A DNA stretch of 64,000 bases from Numida meleagris (Eukaryota; Chordata; Aves; Galliformes; Numididae): positions 66,499,015 through 66,563,014 of the forward strand of contig NC_034409.1 in NCBI RefSeq assembly GCF_002078875.1, given 5' to 3'. Positions 36,178-49,745 of the stretch are shown here, piece after piece. The position numbers were made by a program, and so were the translations under genes. Each line of letters starts with the position of its first letter. Position 1 is the stretch's first letter. The notes beneath the pieces are model-generated. The model made no database searches. It saw nothing but the letters and a program-made list of their open reading frames with translations, and had not been told where the DNA came from.

Positions 36178-36318
36178 ATGGAGGCATTCAAGGCCAGACT
36201 GGACGTGGCTCTGGGCAGCCTGGTCTAGTGGTTGGCGACCCTGCACTTGGCAGGGGGGTTGAGACTTGATGATCTTTGAGGTCCTTTTCAACCCAAGCCA
36301 TTCTGTGATTCTATGATA
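36178..36318 (+). mobile_element. CR1 LINE 3' end fragment, sense
   Basis: About 140 bp of CR1 tail: GGAGGCATTCAAGGCCAGAC, GGACGTGGCTCTGGGCAGCC, TGGTGGTTGGCGACCCTGCA-like and TTGATGATCTTTGAGGTCCT blocks, closing on ATTCTGTGATTCTATGA. It is a different CR1 subfamily from the copy at 28746, which lacks the GTGGCTCTGGGCAGCC form. The left edge coincides with a perfect inverted repeat. Confidence 0.93.
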
Positions 36319-39300
36319 CTTCTCAAAACTTGACTCCTGCCACTGCCCTTTACCACATTCCTGAACAGGAATACGTGTGTTATGTGATACATGTTTTGTT
36401 ATAAACTACGCATATGTACCATCATAATACCTCCTTCACTGATACATTATATATTTCTCCGCTACAGGAAAGCATAGTGTAAAACCAGAAGTGGGCAAAC
36501 TTGTTTGCTTAAATTGGTATCTTGAGTCTTTATGACGTGGTCAAAATATCAGGTTAAGAACAACTCCAGGCCTTTCACTTAAACACATACTTCTGTATTT
36601 GAATCTCTTCAGGAACAGAAGAAAAGATGCCAATGTTAGAACTGATTCCTACATTAACTATTGCAGCCCAGTGCCAAGTGCGTGCTGTAGGTCTCACCCT
36701 CTGTGCTGAGCAGAGAAAACAGAGGGAAGGGAGAGCCTCATGCAAATGACACTGGACTCTTGCTCGGTCCATGGTTGTTTTCAGAGGTCCAGTCCCCAGC
36801 GTGCTGGCCAAGAGAGCAGCTGTCATGCTAACTTGAGGCAGCAGCAGCCTCTCATGCAGTTTCTGCCTGGAAACGGAGAGAGAATATTTGAAATCTCCTG
36901 AGAGCGAGCTTGTCCTTAGAAGCTCTCCTCTGTTAGGAAGATGTGATAGTGGAGCGAACCATGGGAATGGACGGGCAGCCTTCTGCAGAAAGCCTGGGAG
37001 CAGAAAGCTTCCATGTCCAACAGTGAATTTAAGTTTACAAGCAAGCGGTGGTCACGTAAGATCTGAATTGCTCAGAGGAGTGGAACCAGACCCTTAAAAA
37101 CTTTGCTAAGATTGTGTAACGAGAAAATACCAGGAAAGGGCCATAGTGGAGGATAGAAATAGGAAAGGGCTGTAATGGGGATAGAAATATCTCTTTCTGA
37201 ATTCAGCCACTGGGAACTGAGGAGCATGCAGCCACTGAGTGCCCAGAGAGCCCTGGCCTGGCCTGTGGCGGCTTCCCTGGGTGCGGTGCCCAGGAGGGCT
37301 GGCCTTCCCCAGCCATGGCCTGGTCTTGGCTATTAGGTCAGTGCTGGTGCAGGTGGAGTTCTGATCATTTGTATTTGGGCCAAATGCTGTGACTTTTGAA
37401 ACATATTTTACTGTGGCTGTATGCTTGCTATAGTTGGAATGAGTTGGGGGCTTTTGAGTCCCTTGCAGGGGGGCAGAAGTGAGGGCAGCTCACCTGTGTG
37501 GGTCTGGGGACAGCCAAGTCTGTTGTGCATGGCTGCATGGGGACAAGCTGCATGTTTGGGTGTGCAGTTAGCTGTCTGTACTTTTTCCTGAGACCTTTTT
37601 GTGAAGCTGTTAATTCAGGCTGACAGAGAAGGACAAGAATATATTCTATTCCACTGACCTACCTTTCCTGTCAGTACATGAAAAGACTGGCAAGACACTA
37701 AATGCAATGGGATTCTCCCTAGAAAGGGGTATATTTTTCCCCCTCAAATAGTTCTTCTGTGGGAATAAGTAAGTGTAATGCTAAAAATGAAAACACTTCT
37801 GGATAGGTGCCATGCTTTCAGGTTAACTTAAAAATGTTTTCATTATAAGGAGAATTTAAACCTCCTGGAGCCTTGCTGCAGACACTATTACTCAAACAAG
37901 TGCGTGTTTTCAAAATCAGTAAAGGGCTGAATGCTGAGGAGCCTTCTCTTGCTTTTGCTCTTAAAGCACAGTGGGTTCAGCATGCGGAATATTGTGGGAA
38001 AGTTGCTTTTCATCCATTGACAGTGTTTAATGTTCGGGATTTATGGTAGCTTCTGTGTGTATACACAATAGGCATTTTATAAATTAGATTTTTCATAGAG
38101 TAATACAATACATAAACGGTATTACTACAAATGCAGGAGCTGGTTATATATTTTATATAGTGTAACCAGTAGGAATGTAGAGGCCTGTCACGCTATCTTT
38201 CTTTTAAATGCTGTAAGTTAGGTGCATCACTTATGTAACTTCGTTTTCTCCAAAAGCTTACATTCAGAACTATTATTGCGTATAGTGGCTATGAAAAGGA
38301 CCATCTAAATTTTGCAATACTGAGGGCTGTAATGGCAATTTTCCAGAAGCCCTGAGCTCTGCATGTGATTTGCATAAAATATAGCATGTATTTTCATCAC
38401 AGATAAATGTATGCTAATAAGGTATATATTAACTAGATGGATGTGTACTAATAGTATGTGTTTTACCAATAATAATTCTATGAGTTGTGCTTTCTTCCAA
38501 CATGCCTGTGTTTTTAACCATCGTGTAATATTTACTTAAGAAATTATTTTCAGGGGGGACTGTGAGGGGAGGGGATATGGTTTCCTCAGGTATTTAAAAA
38601 AAAATAAGTAGCAAATACATACTTGTCCAACCAGGAAAATCTGATCTGCAGCATTCCTCTGTGAGGAACACATCACTAAAAAGATGATGAGGGTATAGCT
38701 GCCACCAGTGTGTGTGAAAGAATCTCTTTCCTGTAGTGCAAAGCTGAAAGGGCATTATCTGGCCTTTCTAAAGGGCATTTTAGCACGATCCCTGTGTTTC
38801 AAATCCTGGATGAGGAGTGGATCAGCAAACAGTAATCAGCAAACGTGGATTCCAGGGAAATGGCATAGTGTCTAATGACTAAGTGCAATGATTAGTGAAG
38901 GTAGGATCAAGACAGGACCATAATCCCCAGAACAACCGATATTACTTTCTTTTTTCTTTCTTTTTCCTTCTAAAGCTAGTTAATACTTTGCCCTTTTAAT
39001 TATCTTAGCGTCAGAGAGAAGTGCCATGTTCTACCTGGTTCTCATTATTCCAGCAGAAGCTTTAATTTGAATACTTGTGAACACATAAAACAGGCTTCTG
39101 AACATGAGACTTTTTTTTTTAATATATACACATTTTTTACAACTCTGGGTTTTTATCCATTTTATAACCAGTCGAGAAGTGTGCAGGTCTCTGCAGTAAT
39201 GCAGTGTGCAGAGCTGTGCTCTGCTTGTGATGCCCAGGGTAGATTTTGCAGCTCTTGCTCCAGGTGTCACAGCCCCAGAGGCACCAACCTACGAGTGGAT

Positions 39301-42300
39301 CCCCACCAGCAGCTGCTGTGACCTCCAGGGTCTGGTGCAGAAAGCCCCACGGTTTCACCTGTTTGCTTCTTCCCTCCATCCAAAACTTTTGCCACATGAA
39401 GAAAATAGAAGGAGCTGACTGGTTGTACTTTGCTATTTCAATCCTAATCAGCAATTTGAGCAGCCTTGAGATAAATAGAAGGGAAAGAAAGAGTAGTGAA
39501 GAGGTGGTAAGGGTAAGCTGTGGAAAGGAGGAGTGAAATAGAGTTGAGAAAAATCATTAATAATAAGTGAAAGAAGTATGTTCTTGTTATTGAAATTACG
39601 GCGGCAAAAAAAGCTCAGAGACTCCATCCTCTAAGAGTCGTCTTACTTTTGAGCATCGATATCCCAAATGGTGTGGGTTTTGTCCTTTCAGGTCTTCTGG
39701 AGGTGGTAGTAGTTATGATTAATACTGTGTATGGTTGCTGCAAAAAGTAATACTAATTTCAGCAGGCATCATAATGCCTTATTTCATTTCACTTACTGTT
39801 TTGATTTTGAAAATTCACTTGGAATTCATAATGCAAGCAGAGCGTTTTTGCAGTAGTTAGAGAACATCGACCTTTCTGAGTTATTGGCTGTTAGGAATGG
39901 TTCTTTCTGAATTTAATATTGTTTTGATTTATCATAATGACTTATTACTGTGAAAAGTTTACTCGTATAGCTCTTTCTAATCAAATCTTAAGCAGGTAGT
40001 TGTGGTGCTTTTAGTTATCTTTGGTGGCATGTCTTTTCTTCTTATCCGTGAAAAGATAGAACTGGAAAAGAAAATGGAATGGGGCTGTTCTATAAAGCCT
40101 GGGCAGTGCAAATGTGACAGTTTGATGCATTGTGGAAGGTGTCGTCTCTTTAGGGATCTCAGCATTTAAAGGAAATGGAGAACATGAGGAACGCAAATGA
40201 CGGTTTTGCTGAGATGCTGTGGAAGTGTTTTGAAGTTTAACTTTTTTGATTTTCTGCCATTTGGGGGATGTGTTTCTGGGGCTTTTTCTTTTGAAGAACC
40301 CATTAATTCTAGATCGCTGGGAAATGCTTGATCAGTTTTTGCAACAACTATTCTTCCATAAAAAATAAATTCAAGTAAGAATCTCCTTTGCAGGCAGTGG
40401 GGGCTGGTGCATTCAGGGGAGCGGGACTATCACTTCATGCTTATTGTGACTACTGGAAGATAGCTGTTAAGCACATGCTTCAGGTTAAAAGGAGGGCATT
40501 AGTATAAGCTGGCCTCTGTACAGAATGACTGTTTCTTTTTAATAATGCCTTTTTGGATATGGTTCATTTTTTTTCAGACAATGGTGTTATTTTATATGGT
40601 TCATTTGTAGAGGGATTGAAACAAGCTAGGACAGACGGTAAATGGTCTGAACCATTCCAAATGTGCCTGTTTCTGATACTCTGCATATTGATACAGAGGT
40701 AATCTGAAAGTACTTCCTTGACCACAACATCAAGTGGGAGAAGTTGACTTTAGTTAGGCTTTTTCTGAGCATGTACTGTAGATGTGTTGTGCTTAAGGAG
40801 ACAACCACACAATAGCTTTCTGTGATGCACTGCCACCAGCTAGGCACTGTGGATCATGGTGGGTGACCCTATGGAACATCATTTATTATAGTTGGCTATA
40901 ATCTCTCTCTCATCCATGACACTGTTCTGAGCTGTGGTCTACCCTGCTGATGGAAGGAGCTCCTTGTTGCTTTCTACCTTCTTGCTCTCACTTCTTTTTT
41001 ACGTTACCGGATTGCCTTTGAAACACAGTGACAGCAATTGTTTTTTCTTGAGATCATGTTTGGTAATTTGCAGGTGACTGAAGAGCAGCTGCATTTGATT
41101 TCTTTGCCTCTGAAGATACTTTCCAAAAATAGGAATGTGAAAAGCATGTGCTTTTTTCCTTTGTACTTTCCCCGATGTCTGGTATTTTTCTTCGTCTCTT
41201 ATTTTTTCTGTACTGACTGCTCAATATTTACTCGCATTATCCACTTAGGATAATCATATGTTGCTATCTAGTATGTAAATTGAATTTAAACAATGGAGGA
41301 CTCAGGGTTACTTTAGAAGCCTTTCGCGCACATCACACTCTTTTGAAGCTTTTGTACCAGTGAGTATTACGCTCAAGAAACTTTGGGGAAAATGGGTGAT
41401 AAGCTAAATCCCAAGTTTATCAGGTTTGGTGATGTCATGCAAAAGGATATAGTACAAGAATTCCAATCTTTTTATAAATAGTTTTTCCTACAAGGCCGTG
41501 GAAGAACTCTGGTAACCATAATCTGACTCAGTACCTACTAAGAAGGTAAAAACATGCACTTTCTCTAGTGCATTGTTTTTGGAAAGTGACATGCTTGCAC
41601 ATGTGCAGACATGTGCACATATATGCAGGAGTTTTTCCACGCAAACTTGGGAGAAGAAATTCTGCCAGAAAGACATTTACTCTCCATAGAGAGCAGGTAA
41701 AATTGCAGAGGTCCGCCAGAGTCCTTCTTTGCAATAGGTGTCCAGCCCTTGCTTTGTGATAAGGTGAAGGAGGTCCTGCAGGTCGGGAAGTTGAGGTTTG
41801 CTGAATGTGACTAGCTGCATCCCTGCAGATCTGCTGTTGCTATTGTTTTACACCCCAGAACTAACTTATTGTCAGTGGAGTCCCAGACTTTACAGGGAGA
41901 TGATAATTTAATTGACTGTGATAATCACACTTTTGTGGCTTCCAGTTCAGGTGAGTGTCCACTGTTTCAAACAAATACTGTTCTATGGTTTGCAGATTTT
42001 AAAGCAGAAATATTTCCAGACAGGTTCAGAGATAGCAGCAGGCTGTCTTTTTATTAGTAGGATGCTAAGACCAAACACTGGGGGGAATGACAAGGTGGTT
42101 CAGGAATAGAAAATTATAATATTCTCCTACCTCTCTAGCAAAAAAAGAAAAAAAAAATGTTGAAGAACATTAAAAATGGTTGTTGTTCCTTAGAAAAACT
42201 ATTGAAGGAAACAAAAATATTTCACTGGTGTTTTAATGGTTTTTTTTTCCCACTTCCTATATGTTTTTTGGTTAATTTCGATATAATATGTTTGTTTTCA

Positions 42301-43283
42301 GCTATGGTTTCTCTTCAGCTTTTAACTTTTTATTTCTTTTACTGGGAAAGAGAAAGAGGAAAAAATTTTGAAAAATGCAGGAAGAGTAAGATGGATATTC
42401 AGAAAACGAAAAATATTTCAATACTATATAATAAATTGAAAATTTTTACCAGATGTAGAAATCTTTCTTAGTCTGAAAAGCTTCACTTTTAAAAACAACC
42501 ATATTTTTTCTCTCATTGTCATCCATTACTTTTGATTATTTTATTCCATCAGTAAAATACAGACCAATGCAAGAGCACGGGTAGAATAACTTGGTGTGCG
42601 CTAGGGACTGCAAAGTAACAACATGCATCTGTGAAATGACCGACAGAGAAGATTTTAAAGAGTGGTGGCTAGCTGAACTGAAACTTTAGCAATATGCAAT
42701 AATCAGTTGTTAATAATTGACAAAATTTGAAAAAATGTCTTTGGATTGGTAATGGAGTCAAGTGGGTGAAATTTTTCTTTCTCCGAGAGTATGAAATAGG
42801 TTGGTGCCCTTTGTCAGTGAGCTGGGAGCTGCTTATGCTTTCCAGCGACCAAAAAAAAAGGTCAATCTTTGGTATTTTTAGGAAGTTCCATGCATATTGT
42901 CAGTAAAGAGTTAACAGTAGTTTGTGGTTGACTGCCTCTTTTATATGCTTGTGTGAAGGAAGTAGTAAGGAACTTGTTTCCTCTTGCTTTATTGATGTTT
43001 TCTTTCATTTTCATTCATGAAATTCAAAACCTCTCAGTTAAATAATGGCACATAACAGGCTGTTGCTTTTATTAATGCACGTTTGGAGAATAACGAAAGG
43101 AATGTGTGTAACCAGTTGAAATACTGCACTTGGACAGTCAATATTGCAAGGCAGTAGCGAAGCCCTCGCTATCTCCAGATGAACAAATGGATTACTTTTC
43201 CCACTCGGGCTCTGCTAGCTCTTCAGGGTGATTGAATTTGAAACCTCTTTCCCGCTTAATAGAAACTCTTGGAAACAGAAAAA
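36319..43283. other. Unique non-coding DNA
   Basis: About 7 kb without a supported gene. A GC-richer patch lies at 37200-37340. Frames at 39031-39536 overlap on both strands without domains. A p53-family-like motif (41597-41616) and a candidate exon (41859-41950) are treated under findings. An A-rich tract lies at 42140-42158. Confidence 0.5.
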
Positions 43284-43342
43284 TATCATAGAATCACAGA
43301 ATATCCCAAGTTTGAAGGGATCCAAAAGGATGAAATCTCAAC
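43284..43342 (-). mobile_element. CR1 3' end fragment, antisense
   Basis: The + strand reads ATCATAGAATCACAGAATAT, then CCCAAGTTTGAAGGGATCCA, the complement of a CR1 tail with its octamer end. Only about 60 bp are recognisable, and the family's usual GAGTCCAAC continuation is lost or cut off. Confidence 0.8.
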
Positions 43343-44984
43343 ATCACCACCTATCCAGTCTTTCCTTGTGAATATTTTTGTCACGGTTACTTTCCATCCT
43401 AATTCCAATTCAATTTTCAAGAGGGAGGGTCTCAAATCTGGGATTTCAGTGCCTTATTTATCACAGCTTCTCAGCCGCTTGGAGATGGTGAAGCTGTGAG
43501 GTTGGCCTGCCCTGTGATGGATGTTGGCCGCTGGGGATCCCTGGGAGGCTGTAGCGACAGCGCTGCTCTGCTCTGCATCGCTCTTGGGAGCAGCCTGAAA
43601 TTGCGAAAGGAAGGCTTGGCTCTGTCACAGCCTTCCACTAGCACAGCTGATGAAGAAGGAAGCATTTGTGTTTATCTGATCGGTATGGAAAACAGTCATA
43701 AATGGCAAGGCAGTGCAGTGATTTAGTTTCTGACCAACCCTTTGCTTTTTTTCTGTTTGTATGGATCAGGCAAACTTTCCAGACATGGGACATGTTTATG
43801 AGCTTCTGTAATACTTTTTTCTTTTACCCTGAGTTTTTTCCCATAGGCTTGTTCACAGCAGCACCCACTGGAGGTAATGAGCAGTGACAGTATCGCTGCG
43901 GCTTTCTCCCTGGGGAGCCAAGCAGTGTTGGCTCCCATAAGCCAGCGCTGCAAGCAGCGGGGTTTTATATAAAGGCTGGGATGCCTCGAGTCTCCAGCAG
44001 CATGCTTTCTGTCAACTAGGAGCAAATGCTTAAATAAAGAAGCTTAATAAACCTGGTCAAAGCAAAGCTGGCTTTTGGTTTACTCAGCTGCTGTAATGGC
44101 TTCTGAGAATGACACAGAGTTTAATGCAATCTAGTTTGTTTCATTCCTGAAGTAGTTTTGTTGTAATCCAAGCAGGAAGTAGAGCTGTCACGATAATGTG
44201 AGCATATTCAGTGGAAGGAGCACGAGAGTCTCTTTTTAGCAGAAATTCCAGCCTAGGCGTATGAAAACGTGCTATTAAGAATATAAATATAAGAAGTTCC
44301 TGCTTAAGATGTGGAAATGGCGAAATGGCAATGGCATGGCCTTCTGACTGGGAGACGGCTCAAGTGAATGTGTGAGACCTGAGAGTTGTGCTGCTGTGCG
44401 AGCTGAGCTATAATTTAGCGAGCTGACAGGAGGAGTGAAGTATCTCCTCAATATCTGTGTTTGGCAGAGGAGATGAATGCATACATCAGGAAACAATGTT
44501 TAAGTGTTTTATTTCCTTATTTCAGCCTGTCAAACTGTCAGCATAGTTAATGGCCACCAAGAGAGAGTGAAGGGAAGGGAGGGAGGGGAGGAGGAGGATA
44601 AATGGAAAGAAACAAAGGTGCTGCGGAGGCTGGAAGAAAGGAGAATGGGGAAGGATTAGCGGGGTGCTGGGGCTTAATGCTCGCTTGTACACGAATGTCC
44701 AAGCAACCTCCGTCAGCGCCGACGTCCTCTCCCCTCCAGCCCCCGAGGAAATTTGTAGGGATAATGGATGTCCCAGTATGCCAAGCATGGTAACTTGATT
44801 TTGCAACATTAATTTTGCTGCGGTAGTACTTGGGCCCGGAGCCAGCGCGGTGTTTAAATCTGGTATGAAACCCTGCCGAAGTGGGTTCCAGACAGAGTGA
44901 GCTTGAGTTGGCTTGTCCAGAATCAGAAATGTTGAGATTCAAGTAATTTCTCTGTAGCATTTTACAAGCTGTCTGTAGCTGGAC

Positions 44985-45000
44985 TTTTTTTTTTTTTTTT
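44985..45000. repeat. T16 homopolymer
   Basis: Sixteen T followed by AAACAAACA. Confidence 0.9.
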
Positions 45001-48000
45001 AAACAAACAGGGTTTGAATTGTTACTTTATTAAATATAGGGAGAGATATAAGTGTCTTGGGACTTAATTCTTGTTTTTGACACACCCACTAAAGTCAGTA
45101 CAAATGGAATGCTTTTCATAAAAGAAGTATTTTTAAGATGAAGCCAATATTATGTATTATTTTCATTGCATGGAAACAGAACCAGAGTAACGTTTTTTTA
45201 GTACATCAAAGAATTTTTGGTTCAGCAACTGCAGGGAGGAGGATAACACAAACTGTTCCTGTTCCTTTATTCAATGACGACAGTTTTTCACTGCCTTGTT
45301 AAGCACACGGGTTGGCAGGAAAAGAACTATGGTGCTGCCACAGAAGGTGGAGCTGGCTTTCCACACCCTGCCTGATGAAGCAGCTTCCAGACCGTGTTTC
45401 AGAGGTATGGAGCCCAGACAGTACATGTCCCATGCTGGTAGATGGACAAGCTGTACCAGGCACTGTGGGGAGTACATGCTTTACTCCCAAGCGACAAAGC
45501 CATCCCTTTGCTGCAGTGCTGGTGCTTCAATGTAGAACTTGTATCAGGAAGGGAAATGGATGTTTGGAGTAGGCCTTAGGATGTGTAGTCGTGATCTAGG
45601 GGAAAGCATGAGTATTGCCTGTTTGTGTCAGCAGAGATAAAGGGTCACAACCTCTTCCACATGAAGCCATGATCGTGTCATGCAACATTTTAAGGGATTA
45701 ATTTGAACTGGGCACAGTAAAGATGAATTTTTCTTTGGCACAGTGTTGTAATAGTTTTGGTATTAGTAGTGGGTGTTCTGCCCAAATACACAATTCTTGT
45801 TGATATTCCAGCAAAAGCCAGATTAATCTTGTAGTTATCTGTTTTGCTTATCTGTTACTTTTAAAAATTTGCTTAAGTCAATCAAGCATGGGTAAAATAA
45901 GGAAAGAGTGATACAGTAGCTACCGGCATCTTCTAGTGTTTTTGTTATAATAATAGTCACAGATTTGTCCATTTTTTCTGTAGGCATTTTGTTGGAGGAG
46001 GGTGTTAAGAGGAGCTTTAGAAGATAATAAAGTTTTATGGAGTTTCACAGAAAGTTTTTGTTACAAGTTTTTGGAAACTCTGAGGAACTAGTGTACTTTT
46101 GAGTACTTGGTGTACTTTTCTGATAATGTTTAATGAGTGGTAGAGCTCACTGAGCAGTTACCAAGTTGGGCTGGGAGGAACTTGGGATTCAGGACAAGCA
46201 GCAGGGGCCTAATGTGATGGAGAAGGGGTGACATAGGAAAACTGGAAAGGTGGGTATGTGTTAAGGCAGGAAAGGGATGAGAATGATTTCCTCTGTGGCA
46301 AGTGGGTAAGGAAGAGAGTGCTCTTACGAACACATGCCCTTAGATCAAGTTTCTAACGGCTTTATAGTGAGACTCAATCTGAGCTCTTCTTGTTATTAGA
46401 GATGCTCTGGTTTAGCACCCTTAGAATGAGGTCTTGTTTATCATCATACGGGTAATTGAAAGGACAAAGCCTGGGCCTAGCCCACAAACTTCAGAAACGT
46501 TGTCAGTGAAATACAGTAATGCTTTTTTAAAAATGCAAATGTTATCCAATCCACGGGCCTTACTTGGCACACGTGCAATCATGTCCCCAAGCACTGTGGT
46601 CTCAGGAGACGGAGCAGGTTAAGAGAACAATATCTGCTCGAAACCTGACTGTGAGGGGTTTCCAGTGACTCAGGGCAGATGGGCAGTGATTCAGCAGTGT
46701 GAGACCTGGCCAGGTCAGCCCTGCAGTGTGGGGAGAGCTGAGCTGCCCCCGAGCCTCTGCTTCCAGTAAGACAGAACATCCATGCTTCATTTAAAAAGTG
46801 CATGCTTCATTTCAGACCTGTAGCAGCATTACTAATATCTGTCTGAACATGAAGACAACTCTATCTGCATATTTAAATTTTACATATGATTTGATGCATA
46901 TTTGAGTAACCTTCTATGCTAAGCTATCATAGGAGCTCAGTGTTAGTTGATAGCTGTGTTTCACCCTTGCACTGAGGTTCTGTGCTTAAGTAGACAAATG
47001 ACCCCAGAGTGCAGGTTTGTATGGCTGGGAAGATTGAAGAACTCAGAGAGGAAGAGACATGGCTAGTCTGCCTGTTCTCAAAAGGAAACGGTTAATGTGC
47101 TTCACTGGAAACTGCTTCACATTGTTCTCAGTCAGGAATATACATGGGAGACATTTTTGCCAATAAAAGCATTAATTCCTGGATAATGAGGAGTCCTTGC
47201 CATTCCCATGTGAAAGCTCTGCCAGATTGGTTCAGATGACTCCACCTACTAAAACTATGTATGCTTATGACACGCACTGCTTTAAGCCATAAATAAATCC
47301 GTGGCATTGTGCCTGTAATAATCTTTCTGTAGAGCTGTACAGCCTACTACTACCCATTAGCTGATGTATTTATTGTGCTTACTGTTCTTTTCCATTATTT
47401 CTGTGGTATGAATATGATGGTATCTGGTAAAGTAATTTTATAAATACTGTTGAAAGAACAAAATAGAGATCATGTGAAGCACCCCTAAAGGTAATGCAGC
47501 TTTGTGTGGGCACAGAAGTCATTAATGTAGATCAGCTTGTTGCTCATATCACTGAAGTTCTTCATCCATACACACACACGCTCTGTGTATGTAAATCCAA
47601 AAATAGGTATTTATTTGTGATATTTTTAAACTCCTGCATTTACATAGTTGACTCTTGTAGCAGTAGAGTGAATACAAATGCATAAGATTCTACATGTGGA
47701 GATGTTCATAGGGAGAAGCTATTTTAGTGTGTAGAAGAATGTGAATTGAAGATGCTGTTGTAATAGTTTCGAACTGTAGCTTCTGAAACTGTTGTTTCAG
47801 AAAAGGGCATAGGTAATCTCGTATACTTACATAATGTTAGGTGTTCAGAAGTAAGGAAATACCAGCTGTATGATATTGATGTTCTGTTGGTTTTTATGTT
47901 TTTTTTTAATAGTAGTAAAAGAAGAGTTCTACAATAAAAGCTTTTTTTCTTTTATGTAATTGTGTTAAAATTGTGTGATTAACAGTCACATACTTGAAAA

Positions 48001-48127
48001 ATAAAGGGTTTCCTCATTAAGCACAAGTGACTGCCATTAGTGCAAGACTGACATCATAAATCTCAATTTCCTTTATCTGTGACTGTTCACAGATTTTCTT
48101 CTGGCACTTCTGCTGGTTCCTAGTATT

Positions 48128-48151
48128 AAAAAAAAAAAAAAAAAAAAAAAA
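48128..48151. repeat. A24 homopolymer
   Basis: Twenty-four consecutive A. No AATAAA signal or flanking duplication supports a retrocopy tail. Confidence 0.95.
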
Positions 48152-49639
48152 GCCATACCAACTCACTTTCCAATCAAGTTCCAAACTGTCTGGAAGCCTT
48201 ACAGCTTTACAGCTCTTACCAGTTCTGATTTTAACTGGGAACAAGAGCTTTCTCTGTCACTTCTGTGCTAAGCACTGGTAAGGCTGAGGTATTTATTCAG
48301 TTAAAGCAGAGATTGTTATGATGCTATTCACTGCAAAAGCAAATATTCTATGAATTGTAATAAAATGGTCTGTTTTCTCAATGGACATTGTGGGTATTTT
48401 TCACCACAACTGCGTGGTGAAATATAGGCTAAATATTTTTTCTTGTTCAGCTAGGTTAACCAAGGAGTTGTTTGTAGGAGCGTAGACATATTTGAAAATA
48501 GAGAACTTTTTTTTATGAAGTGTTTATGAAAGGGCAACAACCCACGAAGAACTGTGTACTGAGGGTATATGTTAACCTGCACTGGATGTACGTGATTGCT
48601 GAGGCACTGTTAACAATTGCTGGGTTTCTGAGAGGCTTCACAGACTTCCTGGAAGTAGATGTTGGGCTCTGGTAGTAATGCTCAATTATGTGATCTTGAT
48701 CTGGAAGAAACATAGGAGCACTGCTGCATCTAGGTATTTACAGAGCGTCCATTTAGAGTGTGGTGTTTTGGCATCTCTTTCAGCAGTGGAAAGTACATAA
48801 AGGTTTTGGTGCCTGGGTGGGACTGTTCTGAAGTCAGAGCAGCTCAATGCAATGAGACTGGAGGGCAGAATCCACTGTCAGCTACCTAACACTGCAGTTA
48901 ACCATGGCAGTTCTTGGCAAATACTGTGATACAGTGCCCGCGTCCCCAAGTTGTTGATACAGAAGTATTATATGTTTACTGAGAGAATAACTTCTCTTGC
49001 TTGGATATGTTCTCTTATGGAATTAAGAAGAAGGCATAGTTGAGGGAACCTTTTTCATTTTTGATCTAGATGCATCTGGGGATAATTTTGTGCAATAGGA
49101 AAATGCTGAAGTATCAGTCTTCTGGGAAACATTGTGTCTGCGTTAAGGCTAAATCCTAAGCTATCCTCTACGTACTTCGGGATGAGAACTTTTGTTTCTT
49201 GTGCCTTGGGAATTAAGTTTGTCAGTTGTATTTCAATCACAGTGCTTTACATCCAAAACGGAAAGTATATCACATACTGGCAGATGCGCACCCTCTTTCA
49301 GTTTTACATTCACTAAAATGGCTTATTCATTGGGAGCTTTTGGATTCACTGTCCTGCCATTCTGAGACTTTTCTACCTCTTAACGCCATTGTACTTTTGC
49401 ACCATGTTGCTTTATTTACAGGCCAGAATTTGTGATAGAGAGGGATGTATGGTCAGAGAACAGGGATTCTTACAATTATCACCCTTTCTGGAAACACCGT
49501 GATGCTAGGTTTCAACTATGCCCACTGTTTTCAAGCTCCTCAGCATTCTTCCCTCGAGGGTGTTATTGAACAAATAACTTCAGCAGGAGCTGCTGCAAGA
49601 GCTTTTTCAGTCAAGCATTACTCTAGAAGTTCAGATTCT

Positions 49640-49745
49640 TGGTTTCCAGTTTTGATTCTGCTGTAGTACCACTGTTATTTATTTGTCCCTTGACTTACCT
49701 ATCTGTAAAATTGTAATGCCAGTATTTATCTTCAAATTTGGTGGA
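49640..49745 (+). repeat. MIR-like fragment
   Basis: TTTTGATTCTGCTGTAGTAC, then CTTGACTTACCTATCTGTAA and AATTGTAATGCCAGTATTTA, follow the MIR order TCTGCCACTTAC, CCTCAGTTTCCCATCTGTAAA, ATGGGGATAATA. It is heavily diverged and the edges are vague. Confidence 0.38.

Larger units (their letters stand above)
43343..49639. other. Unique non-coding DNA
   Basis: No supported gene. A 137-codon antisense frame at 44547-44960 is proline-rich because it covers a G/A-rich stretch (44565-44605). A 16-base tandem echo (GCATGCTTCATTT) lies at 46785-46815. Motif-dense DNA at 44240-44530 is noted under findings. Confidence 0.48.

Noticed and set aside
48346..48362. ATTCTATGAATTG, like a CR1 octamer end
   Set aside because: A single octamer with no upstream CR1 tail; the same goes for 38476 and 61931.
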